The notes under the pieces: generated by a model | The model's database searches: none | What the model saw: the letters and a program-made list of their open reading frames with translations, nothing else | Told to the model about the DNA's origin: nothing | Part shown: positions 50,457-59,585 of the stretch, one piece after another | Position numbering within the stretch: the first letter of the stretch is position 1 | How the letters are laid out: every line of letters starts with the position of its first letter | NCBI RefSeq assembly: GCF_001426525.1 | Contig: NZ_LMEW01000003.1 | Location: forward strand, 62,001-126,000 | Length of the DNA: 64,000 nucleotides | Direction: 5' to 3' | DNA from: Massilia sp. Root133 | GTDB taxonomy: Bacteria > Pseudomonadota > Gammaproteobacteria > Burkholderiales > Burkholderiaceae_D | Program-made: the position numbers and the translations under genes

Positions 50457-52130
50457 TCATTGAACCTTGCGATACACCTGGCGGCCGCCGACCCAGGTCT
50501 CGAGGACGCCGATCTTGTGAATGTCGTAGGGCGATATCTTGAAGAGGTCGCGGTCGATGACGATGAAGTCCGCGTACTTGCCCGCTTCGAGGGAGCCCTG
50601 CGTCTGTTCCTGGTGGCCGGCGTAGGCCGCGTCGAGCGTGAAGCAGCGCAAGGCCTCTTTCAGCGACATCTCCTGCTCGGGATACCAGCCGGCGATCGGA
50701 TTGCCGTTTGCGTCCTGGCGCGTGACGGCCGCGTGGATGCCGAAGAACGGATTCGGCGCCTCGACGGGGAAATCCGAGCCGCACGCGATGCGCGAACCCT
50801 GCGCGAGGAACGTGCGCCACGCGTACGCACCCTTGATGCGCTCGGGGCCGATGCGCTGCTCGGCCATGTTCTTGTCGGACGTCGCGTGCGTCGGCTGCAT
50901 CGACGGGATGATGCCGATGCGCTTGAAGCGCGGGATGTCGGCCAGGGTCACGACCTGCGCATGCTCGATCCGGTGGCGCAGCGCCTGGCCGCGGTTGGCC
51001 GGGATCTCCTTCGCGAAGGTGTCGAGGATTTGCCGGTTGCCGGCGTCGCCGATCGCGTGCACGTTGACCTGGTAGCCCTTCTTCATGGCCTTGGCGATCA
51101 TCGCGTCGATCTCGCCGTTCGAGTGGAACAGCAGGCCGTGCGAATGCGGATCGTCCGTGTACGGCGCCAGCAATGCGGCGCCGCGGCTGCCCAGCGCGCC
51201 GTCGGCGTACAGCTTCACGGCGCGCAGCGCGTACATGTCGTGGCCGTACGTGTTCAGCGGGCCGTTCTGCGCCAGTTGGTCGAAGTCGGCGCCGGTGCCA
51301 CCGATCATCGCGTAGATGCGCGCCGTCAGCTTGCCGTGGTCCGCGTAATCGCGGTACAGCCGGTCCTGGGCGATGCCGATGCCCGCGTCGTGCGCACTGG
51401 TGAGGCCGACGCTGGCCATCGTGCCCAGCGCGCGGTCGAGCATCGTGCGCGCTTCCTGTTCGGTCGGTTGCGGCAGCACTTTCTGGATCATCGCCTGCGC
51501 CGCATCCACCAGCACGCCCGTCGCATGGCCGGCGGCGTCGCGCACGATCTTGCCGCCGACGGGGTCCGGCGTCTGGTCCGTGATACCGGCCAGCGCCAGC
51601 GCGCGGCCGTTGGCCCAGCCCGCGTGGCCGTCGACGCGCTCCAGCCACGCAGGCCGGTCGGCCACGACGCCATCGAGTTCCCGCGCGGTCGGGAAGCGCC
51701 CGAGCTTCCAGTTCTCCTGGTTCCAGCCACGCCCACGCACCCACGCGGCCCTGGCGTTGCCGCGCGCGTAGTCGCCGATGGCGGCCAGGGCCTGCGGCAG
51801 CGACGTCGTGGTGGACAGGTCGAGCTGCGTCAGCATCTCGCCCAGGCCGAACACGTGGCCGTGCGCGTCGATGAGACCCGGCAGCACGGTGCGGCCGGCC
51901 ATGTCGACGCGCTTCGCCTGCGGGGCCTTCGCAGCGACGTCAGCGGCGGTGCCGACGGCGAGGATGCGGCCGGCGTCGTCGAACGCGAGCGACGCGAACT
52001 GTACGACGTCGCCCTTCGCGTTCAGCGTGTAGCCGTTGGCGTTGTCGATGACGGTGGTGGCGTGGGCCGTGGCGGTGGTGAGGGCCAGGGCGATCAGGGT
52101 GTGCCTGAGTTGCTTGTGGCGGGGGCGCAT
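50457..52130 (-). CDS. Exported amidohydrolase family 3 protein (YtcJ-like)
   Basis: A 557-residue metal-dependent hydrolase with a Sec signal peptide (about residues 1-24, ending AHA). It has the amidohydrolase-3 layout: VLPGLIDAHGHVFGLG (metal H-x-H, about 83-98), WVRGRGWNQENWKLGRFPT, HDAGIG, VKLYADGALGSRGAAL (about 300), NVHAIGDAGNRQILD, RHRIEHAQVV, and SDFPVEAPNPFFGIHAAVTR. Relatives deformylate N-substituted formamides, but the substrate is unknown. It ends 7 bp upstream of the hut promoter -35, yet has its own promoter at 52188-52215, so it is upstream of, and not clearly part of, the hut operon. Confidence 0.88.
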   Translation of the reverse strand: MRPRHKQLRHTLIALALTTATAHATTVIDNANGYTLNAKGDVVQFASLAFDDAGRILAVGTAADVAAKAPQAKRVDMAGRTVLPGLIDAHGHVFGLGEMLTQLDLSTTTSLPQALAAIGDYARGNARAAWVRGRGWNQENWKLGRFPTARELDGVVADRPAWLERVDGHAGWANGRALALAGITDQTPDPVGGKIVRDAAGHATGVLVDAAQAMIQKVLPQPTEQEARTMLDRALGTMASVGLTSAHDAGIGIAQDRLYRDYADHGKLTARIYAMIGGTGADFDQLAQNGPLNTYGHDMYALRAVKLYADGALGSRGAALLAPYTDDPHSHGLLFHSNGEIDAMIAKAMKKGYQVNVHAIGDAGNRQILDTFAKEIPANRGQALRHRIEHAQVVTLADIPRFKRIGIIPSMQPTHATSDKNMAEQRIGPERIKGAYAWRTFLAQGSRIACGSDFPVEAPNPFFGIHAAVTRQDANGNPIAGWYPEQEMSLKEALRCFTLDAAYAGHQEQTQGSLEAGKYADFIVIDRDLFKISPYDIHKIGVLETWVGGRQVYRKVQ

Positions 52131-52187
52131 CGGGGTCTCCGTTGTCGTTGTGGATGAACCGGGGTACGGCTCAGTAGCAAGAAACAG

Positions 52188-52215
52188 AGTGTATAGAAAT
52201 TTACATTGTGGTCAA
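52188..52215 (-). promoter_or_regulatory. Promoter of the exported amidohydrolase gene
   Basis: Read leftward: TTGACC (52215-52210), 16 bases, TACACT (52193-52188). The spacer and -10 overlap the loose dyad TGTA-N8-TACA, which only partly resembles the hut operator. The same 171-bp region separates this gene from the divergent GST gene. Confidence 0.6.
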
Positions 52216-52301
52216 TCGCGGGCCTGTGGTTAGATCGCAAGAACCGGAGGGTGCGGCGTTTTACGCGGTGGTCCAATCGTGTTTTTTCACCGGAGATAAC
52301 G

Positions 52302-52940
52302 ATGCACACCCTGTACGATTACCTGCCCTCGCAGAACGCCTGGAAAGTCCGCCTGTTGCTGAACCATCTCGACATCCCCTATCGCACGGAGATCGTGCGC
52401 ATCTTCGAAGGCGAAGGCCAGCGTCCCGACTTCCTTGCCGTGAATCCGACCGGCGCCGTGCCCGCGCTGCGCCTGCCCGACGGCCGCACGCTGGCCGAAT
52501 CGAACGCCATCCTGACGTACCTGGCGCACGGCACGCCGTATCTGCCTTCCGATCCGTTCGGCGGGGCGAAGGTGCAGCAATGGCTGTCGTTCGAGCAGGA
52601 CCACGTGGCGTCGATCGCGACGCTGCGCCACTGGACGCTGACGGGCAAGCTGGCGCGGCGCGCGCCGGCGCTGGTCGACCGCCTGCGCCGCGTCGCGGAC
52701 AAGGCGCTGGCGATCCTCGACCGCGAACTGACGCAGCGCCCGTTCATCGCGGGCGCCGCGTACACGATCGCCGACATGTCGCTGTTTGCGTACGTCCACC
52801 GGGCCATTGATGCCGGGCTGGCGCTGGCTGACTACCCCGGCATCGTCGGGTGGATCGCCCGCGTGCGCGCGCAACCGGGATTCCTCGGCACCGTGTACCC
52901 GTACTCGATCGATCCGTTTTCGGGCGGCGAGCTGCCGTAA
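52302..52940 (+). CDS. Glutathione S-transferase family protein
   Basis: A 212-residue GST. The N-terminal thioredoxin-like domain (about 1-78) begins MHTLYDYLPSQNAWKVRLLLNHLDIPY and has the glutathione-site NPTGAVPALRLPDGRTLAESNAILTYLA (cis-Pro and ES). The helical C-terminal domain (about 88-205) has RPFIAGAAYTIADMSLFAYVH, the N-capping box/hydrophobic staple. CCGGAGATAACG precedes the ATG. It is convergent with the Tat-exported protein gene (9-bp gap). Substrate unknown; cytoplasmic. Confidence 0.92.
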   Translation: MHTLYDYLPSQNAWKVRLLLNHLDIPYRTEIVRIFEGEGQRPDFLAVNPTGAVPALRLPDGRTLAESNAILTYLAHGTPYLPSDPFGGAKVQQWLSFEQDHVASIATLRHWTLTGKLARRAPALVDRLRRVADKALAILDRELTQRPFIAGAAYTIADMSLFAYVHRAIDAGLALADYPGIVGWIARVRAQPGFLGTVYPYSIDPFSGGELP

Positions 52941-52949
52941 AGGGCGGGC

Positions 52950-53450
52950 TTACTCGAGCTGGATGCGCGTGATGTAGTACCCCGCGTAGGCGGCGCCCTG
53001 GCCTTGCCAGATGAGCGTGTCGATGGTCTTGCCGGCCGCGTTGATGTCCTTCAGCGGCACTTCGACGGCGGCCCACGTCTTCGCCTTCAGCTGGATGGCG
53101 AAGTCGGCCTCGATCGCCTTGCCGTCGGCCATGGCCTTGACCATCAGGGTCTGGCCGCCGTTCATGCCGCCGTTGATGACGAAGGTCAGCTTGCTGTAGC
53201 CCTCGGTGGAAAACGGTTCGTGGTGCAGGGCGAGCGCGCTCCACGGCTCGCCTTCGACGCGGATCGGCTTGCCGTTCCCGACCGGCACCGACAACTGCGT
53301 CTTCGCCCAGCTCCAGTTCTGGAAACCGTTCTTCAATTCGTCATCGTAAATGACGAGGGGTTGCGGCAAGTCCCCGGCCCGGGCCAGGCTCCCGCCAGAC
53401 ACGCTGGCCACGCCGAGGGCGGCCAGGAACAGGCGACGCGATACGCTCAT
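52950..53450 (-). CDS. Tat-exported beta-sandwich protein of unknown function
   Basis: A 166-residue protein with a twin-arginine signal (SRRLFLAALGVASVSGG, about 4-20) and a carbohydrate-binding-module-like body. VIYDDELKNGFQNWSWA (about 33-49), LALHHEPFSTEGYSKLTFVINGGMNGGQTLMVKAMADGK and the final YAGYYITRIQLE are visible. The YDD-x(3)-G-W/F-x-NWSWA pattern is seen as an add-on domain in some secreted glycosidases. No catalytic residues were identified. A left REP copy lies about 125 bp upstream of its start. Confidence 0.75.
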   Translation of the reverse strand: MSVSRRLFLAALGVASVSGGSLARAGDLPQPLVIYDDELKNGFQNWSWAKTQLSVPVGNGKPIRVEGEPWSALALHHEPFSTEGYSKLTFVINGGMNGGQTLMVKAMADGKAIEADFAIQLKAKTWAAVEVPLKDINAAGKTIDTLIWQGQGAAYAGYYITRIQLE

Positions 53451-53574
53451 GGTTGTCTCCGTTGGATTATCTTTTTTTATGCCTGCTAAGGTGCAGGTTT
53501 GTCGATGCTACGACGGAAACGTATGCATGCCCAACATCTGGTAAAAATTCTACTTCCCTTAGCACATTTCATAA

Positions 53575-53603
53575 AACCGGGGTCAGAGCCCGGTATTTGG
53601 AAA
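53575..53603 (+). repeat. Left REP element of the RAYT unit
   Basis: AACCGGGGTCAGAGCCCGG followed by TATTTGGAAA; the core ACCGGG-gtcagag-CCCGGT folds as a 6-bp hairpin. It is the inverted counterpart of the copy at 54357-54385. Both bracket the transposase-like gene. Apart from this element and the leader of the neighbouring genes, the stretch 53451-53708 shows no gene. Confidence 0.85.
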
Positions 53604-53708
53604 GATCCGCCTGAAAATGGTCCGAATACTTTGTACAGTTGATTTTCCTCGCTGTCTTCGGACGACGGTTTTGTATCGTCTCGTCTTCCGTAACGTTTCG
53701 CTTTCGCC

Positions 53709-54344
53709 ATGCCACGTCCGCGCCGCCTTGTCCTGCCGTCGGTACCGCTCCATGTCATCCAGCGAGGAAACAATCGGATTCCGTGCTTCACCTGTCGAAG
53801 CGACTATCTGGTGTATCTCGACATATTGCGTGAATGCGCATACGACTGCGGTTGTGCTCTGCATGCCTATGTACTGATGACCAATCACGTCCATTTGCTA
53901 TTGTCTCCAGATGATGAGCATGGAGCCAGCGTACTCATGCGGCGCCTGGGCCAGCGTTACGTTCAATACTTCAACCGTCGCCACACGCGTACGGGCACCT
54001 TATGGGAAGGCCGCTTTCGTTCCTGCCTCGTGCTCGACGAGGACTATTTTCTGGCATGTCAGCGCTACATCGAGTTGAATCCTGTGCGCGCACACATGGT
54101 GGACAAGCCAGAACATTACCCCTGGTCCAGCTACCAAACAAATGCCCTCGGACACGATAGCCCGCTGGTCAAGCCGCATCTCGCATATTTGCGCCTGCAC
54201 CATGAAACGATCACGCGCCAGGCTGTGTACAGGCAGCTATGCGAAGACGCATTGCCCGATCGACTCATTTCCGAAATCAGGGTCGCCAGCAATGGCAATC
54301 GTCCTCTCGGCCTGGCAGCACCAAGCGAGACGACGCTAGACTAA
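53709..54344 (+). CDS. REP-associated tyrosine transposase (RAYT, TnpA_REP)
   Basis: A 211-residue Y1-type HUH nuclease. It has the N-terminal MPRPRRLVLPSVPLHVIQRGNN (RAYT signature), the metal-binding HUH in YVLMTNHVHLLLSP (about 58-71), RRLGQRYVQYFNRRHTRTGTLWEGRFRS (about 80-107), and the catalytic tyrosine in CQRYIELNPVRA (about 120). The frame is intact, so the protein may be functional. Its sequence looks less GC-rich than neighbouring genes, hinting at later acquisition. Flanking inverted REPs are its likely substrates. Confidence 0.9.
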   Translation: MPRPRRLVLPSVPLHVIQRGNNRIPCFTCRSDYLVYLDILRECAYDCGCALHAYVLMTNHVHLLLSPDDEHGASVLMRRLGQRYVQYFNRRHTRTGTLWEGRFRSCLVLDEDYFLACQRYIELNPVRAHMVDKPEHYPWSSYQTNALGHDSPLVKPHLAYLRLHHETITRQAVYRQLCEDALPDRLISEIRVASNGNRPLGLAAPSETTLD

Positions 54345-54356
54345 GCGCTGGAGCAA

Positions 54357-54385
54357 TTTCCAAAAATCGGGCTCTGACCCCGGTT
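54357..54385 (-). repeat. Right REP element of the RAYT unit (inverted copy)
   Basis: TTTCCAAAAATCGGGCTCTGACC..CGGTT (29 bases) is the reverse complement of the left copy apart from a few changes in the stem and tail (CGAT in place of CGGTA). It begins 13 bp after the RAYT stop and abuts the end of the 2OG-oxygenase gene, where it may also influence transcript ends. Confidence 0.85.
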
Positions 54386-54386
54386 C

Positions 54387-55073
54387 TCAACAAGCGTCGT
54401 GGAAGATGATCCCGAGCGTGTGCCGCTGCCCGCTGCGCACGCGGCTGACGCCGTGGCGCATGTTGACGCGGTAGATGCCGCGCGTGCCGTTGACGGGGCG
54501 CGTGTGCACGGGGAAGACGACGGCATCGCCCTGCCCCAGCGGCACCGCTTCGACCCGCGACTGCATGCGCGGACGCTGTTCCGTCAGGACGAATTCGCCG
54601 CCGCTGAAATCGACGCCGGGGCGCGACAGCAGCACGGCCACCTGCAACGGGAAGACAAAGTCGCCGTACAGGTCCTGGTGCAGGCAGTTGTAGTCGCCCG
54701 GACCGTATTGCAGCAGCAGGGGCGTCGGGCGCAACTGGCCGGCCGCGTGGCAGCGCGCCAGGTAGCCGGCATGCGCGTCCGGGTAGCGCTCCTCCAACCC
54801 GAGCGCCGCCTGCCAGCGGTTGGCGATGCGCGCCAGCGGCGGGTACAGCGCCGTGCGCAGGTCCGCCAGGCCAGGCGGCAGCGGATACGCGTAATAGCGA
54901 TATTCTCCGCGCCCGAAGCCGTGCCGCTCCATCACGACGCGGCTGCGGAATTGCGCGTCGTCGCCATAGCCGGCCGCATACGCCGCGCACTGCTCCGCAT
55001 CCAGCAGGGACGGCAGCACGGCGCAGCCGAAGGCGTCGAGGTCGTCGGCGACGCGGTCCCAGTCGATACTCAT
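54387..55073 (-). CDS. 2-oxoglutarate-Fe(II) dioxygenase linked to ada
   Basis: A 228-residue prolyl-4-hydroxylase-like dioxygenase. The beta-barrel shows LLLQYGPGDYNCLHQDLYGDFVFPLQVAVLLS (iron HxD in HQD, about 125), FSGGEFVLTEQRPR, and the distal iron His and 2OG Arg in MRHGVSRVRSGQRHTLG (about 205-218). The ATG overlaps the ada stop by 4 bases (ATGA), so it is expressed with Ada. It is not a classical AlkB, but an alkylation-damage or adaptation role is suggested by the coupling. The gene ends 1 bp from a REP element. Confidence 0.85.
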   Translation of the reverse strand: MSIDWDRVADDLDAFGCAVLPSLLDAEQCAAYAAGYGDDAQFRSRVVMERHGFGRGEYRYYAYPLPPGLADLRTALYPPLARIANRWQAALGLEERYPDAHAGYLARCHAAGQLRPTPLLLQYGPGDYNCLHQDLYGDFVFPLQVAVLLSRPGVDFSGGEFVLTEQRPRMQSRVEAVPLGQGDAVVFPVHTRPVNGTRGIYRVNMRHGVSRVRSGQRHTLGIIFHDAC

Positions 55074-56152
55074 GACGCCTCGGCCTCGCGCTTGAGCAGC
55101 GCCTGCTTGCGTTCGACGCCCCAGCGGTAGCCGGAGATCGAGCCGTCGTTGCGCACCACGCGGTGGCAGGGAATCGCCACCGCCACCGGATTGGCGGCGC
55201 AGGCGCCGGCGATGGCGCGCGCGCCCTGCGGCATGCCGAGGCGCGCGGCCAGTTCGGCATAGCCGACCGTCTGCCCGGCCGGAATCTGGCGCAGCGCCTG
55301 CCACACGCGCTGCTGGAACGCGGTGCCGCGCACGTCGAGCGGCAGGTCGAGCCCGAGACGCGGCGCCTCGACGAAGGCGACGACCTGCGCCACCGTGCGT
55401 TCGAAGCCGGGTTCGGCGCCGATCAGCTCGGCCTTCGGAAAGCGGTCCTGCAGGTCGCGCACGAGGGCATCCGGATCGTCGCCCAGCAGGATGCAGCAGA
55501 TGCCCTTGTCGGTCGCGGCGACGAGCAGCGCGCCCAGCGAGCACTGCGCCACGGCGAAGCGGATGGCTTCCCCGCCGCCGCCCGCGCGATAACGCTTCGG
55601 CGTCATGCCCAGCACGCCGGACGACGCGGCATAGAAGCGGCCGCTGGAATTGAAGCCGGCGTCGTAGGCGGCCGCGGTGACGCTGCCCGCCTGCGCCAGC
55701 CCCTGCTTCAATCGCTCGGCCCGGCGCGCCGCCGCATAGGCCTTCGGCGTGATGCCCGTGTGCGCCTTGAAGATGCGGTGGAAGTGGAAGCGGCTCATGC
55801 CGCAGGCCTCGGCCAGGCTGGCGAGGTCCGGTTCGTCCTCGGCGGCCTCGATCAGGCGGCACGCCTTCGCCACGGCCTCGGCCTGGCGTTCGGCCAGCGG
55901 CGGCGCGTCCGGGCGGCAGCGCAGGCAAGCACGAAAGCCCGCCGCCTCGGCATCGTGCGGCGTCGCGTGGAAAGCGACGTTGGCGCGGCGCGGTGTGCGC
56001 GACGGGCACGAGGGCCGGCAATACACGCCCGTGCTGCGCACCGAATAATAAAACTGGCCGTCGGCTGCGCGCGCGCGGGCGACCACGGCGGCCCAGCGCT
56101 CGTCGTCGGTGAGCCAGGCGGCAGCGGATTGGGGGAGGGTGGCGGTATTCAT
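55070..56152 (-). CDS. ada: Ada: bifunctional methylphosphotriester/O6-methylguanine-DNA methyltransferase and regulator
   Basis: A 360-residue Ada protein. The N-terminal zinc/methyl-acceptor domain has FYYSVRSTGVYCRPSCPSRTPRRANVAFH and FRACLRCRPD (four Cys zinc site, about 45-80). The AraC-type helix-turn-helix is at about 95-185 (LAEACGMSRFHFHRIFKAHTGITPKAYA). The C-terminal methyltransferase domain has the active cysteine in NPVAVAIPCHRVV (about 327). Methylation of the N-terminal Cys normally turns Ada into an activator of its own operon. No clear Ada box was found upstream. It is co-transcribed with the 2OG dioxygenase. Confidence 0.95.
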   Translation of the reverse strand: MNTATLPQSAAAWLTDDERWAAVVARARAADGQFYYSVRSTGVYCRPSCPSRTPRRANVAFHATPHDAEAAGFRACLRCRPDAPPLAERQAEAVAKACRLIEAAEDEPDLASLAEACGMSRFHFHRIFKAHTGITPKAYAAARRAERLKQGLAQAGSVTAAAYDAGFNSSGRFYAASSGVLGMTPKRYRAGGGGEAIRFAVAQCSLGALLVAATDKGICCILLGDDPDALVRDLQDRFPKAELIGAEPGFERTVAQVVAFVEAPRLGLDLPLDVRGTAFQQRVWQALRQIPAGQTVGYAELAARLGMPQGARAIAGACAANPVAVAIPCHRVVRNDGSISGYRWGVERKQALLKREAEAS

Positions 56153-56282
56153 CTCGGTCTCCAGATTCTCGATGGCCCCATCGTAAGCGTTGGCGTTCCG
56201 GCAAACACTTCGGGTCTTGCTTTCGAATTCGCGATGCTAGAATGTCGCCTCCCCGACGAGGTGACAGATTCCGGAGAGTAGT

Positions 56283-57002
56283 TTGGACGAACAGATCGCG
56301 CAAGACAGCACGCCCATTTTCCAGCGTATCAAGGATTATCTGCTCGGCGAGATCGCGTCGGGCCGTTGGAAGGAAGGCGACCTGGTGCCGTCCGAGCAGG
56401 CGCTCGTGCGCCAGTTCGGCGTCTCGCGCATGACCGTCAACCGCGCCGTGCGCGAGCTGACGGCGGAACAGGTGCTCACGCGCCGCCAGGGTTCGGGCAC
56501 CTACGTCGCGCCGCAGAAGTACCAGGCGACGCTGGTCGAGATCCGCAACATCGCCGACGAGGTGCGCGCGCGCGGCCACGTGCATGCGAGCCATCCGCGC
56601 CTGCTGGAACAAAGCCCGGCGGGCGAGACGCTGGCGCGCCAGTTCGAACTGGAACCCGGCACGCCGCTGTTCCATTCGCTGATCGTGCACGACGAGAACG
56701 GCCGGCCGATCCAGGTCGAGGACCGCTGGGTCAATCCGGCCTGCGCGCCCGCCTACCTGGACCAGGACTTCGCGCGCATCACGCCCAACGAACACCTGAT
56801 GGAAGCGGCGCCGCTGCAGGGCGCCACGTACAGCATCGAAGCGCTGCCGGCGCCGCGCGAAGTGGCGGAGATGCTCGGCATCGGGACCGGCACGTCGTGC
56901 CTCGTGCTCAAGCGCCGCACGACGTCGGGCGGCCGGGTGGCCTCGGTCGTGACGATGTGGCACCCGGGACATTTATATAAATTCACCGGCAGCGTCGGCT
57001 AA
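56283..57002 (+). CDS. hutC: Histidine utilisation repressor HutC (GntR/HutC family)
   Basis: A 239-residue repressor released by urocanate. The winged helix (about 10-80) has IFQRIKDYLLGEIASGRWKEGDLVPSEQALVRQFGVSRMTVNRAVRELT. The UTRA effector domain (about 95-235) ends NEHLMEAAPLQGATYSIEALPAPREVAEMLGI..VVTMWHPGHLYKFTG, which is specific to HutC. The start codon is TTG (GACGAACAG follows), placed by CGGAGAGTAG just upstream; no ATG is available. TAGAAT at 56238-56243 is -10-like. The hut operon begins about 6 kb away, an unusual separation. Confidence 0.93.
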   Translation: MDEQIAQDSTPIFQRIKDYLLGEIASGRWKEGDLVPSEQALVRQFGVSRMTVNRAVRELTAEQVLTRRQGSGTYVAPQKYQATLVEIRNIADEVRARGHVHASHPRLLEQSPAGETLARQFELEPGTPLFHSLIVHDENGRPIQVEDRWVNPACAPAYLDQDFARITPNEHLMEAAPLQGATYSIEALPAPREVAEMLGIGTGTSCLVLKRRTTSGGRVASVVTMWHPGHLYKFTGSVG

Positions 57003-57282
57003 TTGTGGTGATAATTGGTGAGGTCAATCAAGAACCTTGAGCATGTTGAGATTTTGTACAAAGCTCACGAACACGTTCCAAAAAAATCGGTTATTATTCC
57101 GATTAAACCCCGCCTGACATCCTCTTGCAGCTCTTCCACTATTGAATATTGCACACATTGGCACCACCTTTGTGCAGCAAGCCAGTCTGACAAATATGGG
57201 AACCGGCTGACACTACCGAGCAGGATCGACGAGAGTCCGAAAGACCTGCAGGCGTTAATTACTTACCTCTCTTGAGGAAAAC
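57003..57282. promoter_or_regulatory. 280-bp AT-richer intergenic region upstream of trxA
   Basis: This stretch is markedly less GC-rich than its neighbours and holds a small hairpin AATCGG-ttattatt-CCGATT (57085-57104), preceded by A residues. Its right end carries CTTGAGGAAAAC, the ribosome site of trxA. A promoter is expected but no convincing -35/-10 pair was found. A short reading frame in it lacks a ribosome site. Confidence 0.5.
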
Positions 57283-57609
57283 ATGAGCGAAAACATCAAA
57301 CACATCAGCGATGCATCTTTCGAAACCGACGTGCTCAAGTCCGAGCGCCCGGTCCTGGTCGACTTCTGGGCCGAGTGGTGCGGCCCCTGCAAGATGATTG
57401 CCCCGATCCTGGAAGAAGTCGCGAAAGAATACGACGGCAAGCTGCTGATCGCGAAGATGGACGTCGATGCCAACCAGGCCGTTCCGGCCAAGTTCGGCAT
57501 CCGCGGCATCCCTACGCTGATCCTGTTCAAGAACGGTGTCGCAGCCGCCCAGAAAGTCGGCGCGATGGCAAAAGGCCAGCTGACTGCTTTCATCGATAGC
57601 AACATCTGA
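57283..57609 (+). CDS. trxA: Thioredoxin TrxA
   Basis: A 108-residue cytoplasmic thioredoxin. The redox site WCGPC is at residues 32-36, in [18 protein letters not shown]. The buried Asp (VDFWAEW, Asp27) and the cis-proline loop [11 protein letters not shown] (about 74-84) are normal. TTGAGGAAAAC precedes the ATG. It supplies electrons from thioredoxin reductase to ribonucleotide reductase, methionine sulphoxide reductase and others. The rho gene follows after 138 bp in the order usual for beta-proteobacteria. Confidence 0.97.
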   Translation: MSENIKHISDASFETDVLKSERPVLVDFWAEWCGPCKMIAPILEEVAKEYDGKLLIAKMDVDANQAVPAKFGIRGIPTLILFKNGVAAAQKVGAMAKGQLTAFIDSNI

Positions 57610-57619
57610 TACCATAGGT

Positions 57620-57645
57620 GGCGGCAGCGCGCCCGCACTGCCGCC
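57620..57645 (+). promoter_or_regulatory. Hairpin in the trxA-rho intergenic leader
   Basis: GGCGGCAG-(10 bases)-CTGCCGCC is a perfect 8-bp stem beginning 11 bases after the trxA stop. It is not followed by a T-run, so it may be an RNA-stability or attenuation element rather than a true terminator. The 138-bp leader before rho lacks a convincing ribosome site, which fits translational or Rho-dependent autoregulation as known for rho in E. coli. Confidence 0.5.
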
Positions 57646-57747
57646 TGTTCCGGACCGGGTAGGCGATCGATTCCGATCCTATCCCTTTGATTAACCCACG
57701 CAGTTCCCTCCCCTACCTTTACTTTCCCGTCACGGGACACCCGACAC

Positions 57748-59010
<1,263 letters not shown>

Positions 59011-59034
59011 TCCTCCAGCCCTGGCATCGAACGG

Positions 59035-59060
59035 AAAAGGCGAGTCGTACTCGCCTTTTT
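59035..59060 (+). terminator. Rho-independent terminator after rho
   Basis: AAAAGGCGAG-tcgta-CTCGCCTTTT followed by further T is a 10-bp stem with a 5-base loop ending in a T-run, 24 bp after the rho stop. Confidence 0.9.
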
Positions 59061-59146
59061 TGCTTTATGCGCTACGATTCATCTAGGTCAAGCCGAGGAG
59101 TGTCCAGGCGCGGAGAATCCGCACCAAGACAACCAAGGAGGCCAAG

Positions 59147-59431
59147 ATGATCTTCAACGAATTACGCGACGTCCCGGCGCGGCACGACAAGGACGTCGTG
59201 CTCGACCGCCGGCTGACGGTTCTCGAAACCCGCTTCGACACCACGCTGACCATGTTACCCAACAAAGCAGACCTGTCGGAACTGAAGGCCGAACTCAAGG
59301 CCGACATCCATGGCGAATCGGCCCACCTGAGCAAGTGGATGGCGGCAACCGCCGTCACGATGCTCATCGGCTTCGGCCTCGGCTTCGGCGGCATGATCCT
59401 CACCATGATGTCGCGCCTGCACGGCGCCTGA
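59147..59431 (+). CDS. Small coiled-coil membrane protein (94 aa)
   Basis: A 94-residue protein preceded by AAGGAGGCCAAG, a near-perfect ribosome site. Residues about 18-62 form a short coiled coil (DRRLTVLETRFDTTL and DLSELKAELKADIHGESAHLSKW). One C-terminal transmembrane helix follows (MAATAVTMLIGFGLGFGGMILTMMS, about 63-87). The layout resembles DUF1640/CCDC90-like proteins. Function unknown; possibly a membrane-tethered oligomerising protein. Confidence 0.7.
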   Translation: MIFNELRDVPARHDKDVVLDRRLTVLETRFDTTLTMLPNKADLSELKAELKADIHGESAHLSKWMAATAVTMLIGFGLGFGGMILTMMSRLHGA

Positions 59432-59452
59432 ACGGTGCCGAAACCGCAACGG

Positions 59453-59481
59453 TTGCCTTGGGTGCAGGGCTGGCTTATAAT
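59453..59481 (+). promoter_or_regulatory. Promoter of rpmE2
   Basis: TTGCCT (59453-59458), 17 bases, and the consensus -10 TATAAT (59476-59481) lie about 100 bp before the L31 ATG. It is the closest match to a sigma-70 promoter seen in the window. Confidence 0.75.
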
Positions 59482-59585
59482 CGCCGGTTCCGTATCCAAC
59501 CCTGGCAAGTGATCGGCAATCGGGTCAAGAAGCAGGTCGACCGACGAAGTGCCGTTTGGCTACCAACTTAAACCAAGGCAAAACC

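Larger units (their letters stand above)
53575..54385. mobile_element. REP-associated tyrosine transposase unit (REPtron-like)
   Basis: An 811-bp block consisting of a REP copy, a 105-bp leader, the RAYT gene and an inverted REP copy. The outer REPs match over about 29 bases when one is reversed. RAYTs are domesticated IS200/IS605-like nucleases believed to spread REP sequences rather than themselves. The block is wedged between the Tat-protein gene and the 2OG-oxygenase gene, 1 bp from the latter's stop codon. No target-site duplication was identified. Confidence 0.75.

Noticed and set aside
54387..56972. An 861-codon leftward frame joining the 2OG gene with sequence upstream of ada and antisense to hutC
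   Set aside because: Only the last 228 residues (from 55073) are real; the rest runs out of frame through ada and against hutC.
57150..57180. TGGCAC...TTGTGC considered as a sigma-54 promoter for trxA
   Set aside because: The GG to GC distance is 12 rather than 10, and the -12 element is poor.
57015..57275. An 86-codon frame in the AT-rich region before trxA
   Set aside because: It has no ribosome site, its composition does not look like coding sequence, and it ends at the trxA ribosome site; better seen as regulatory DNA.
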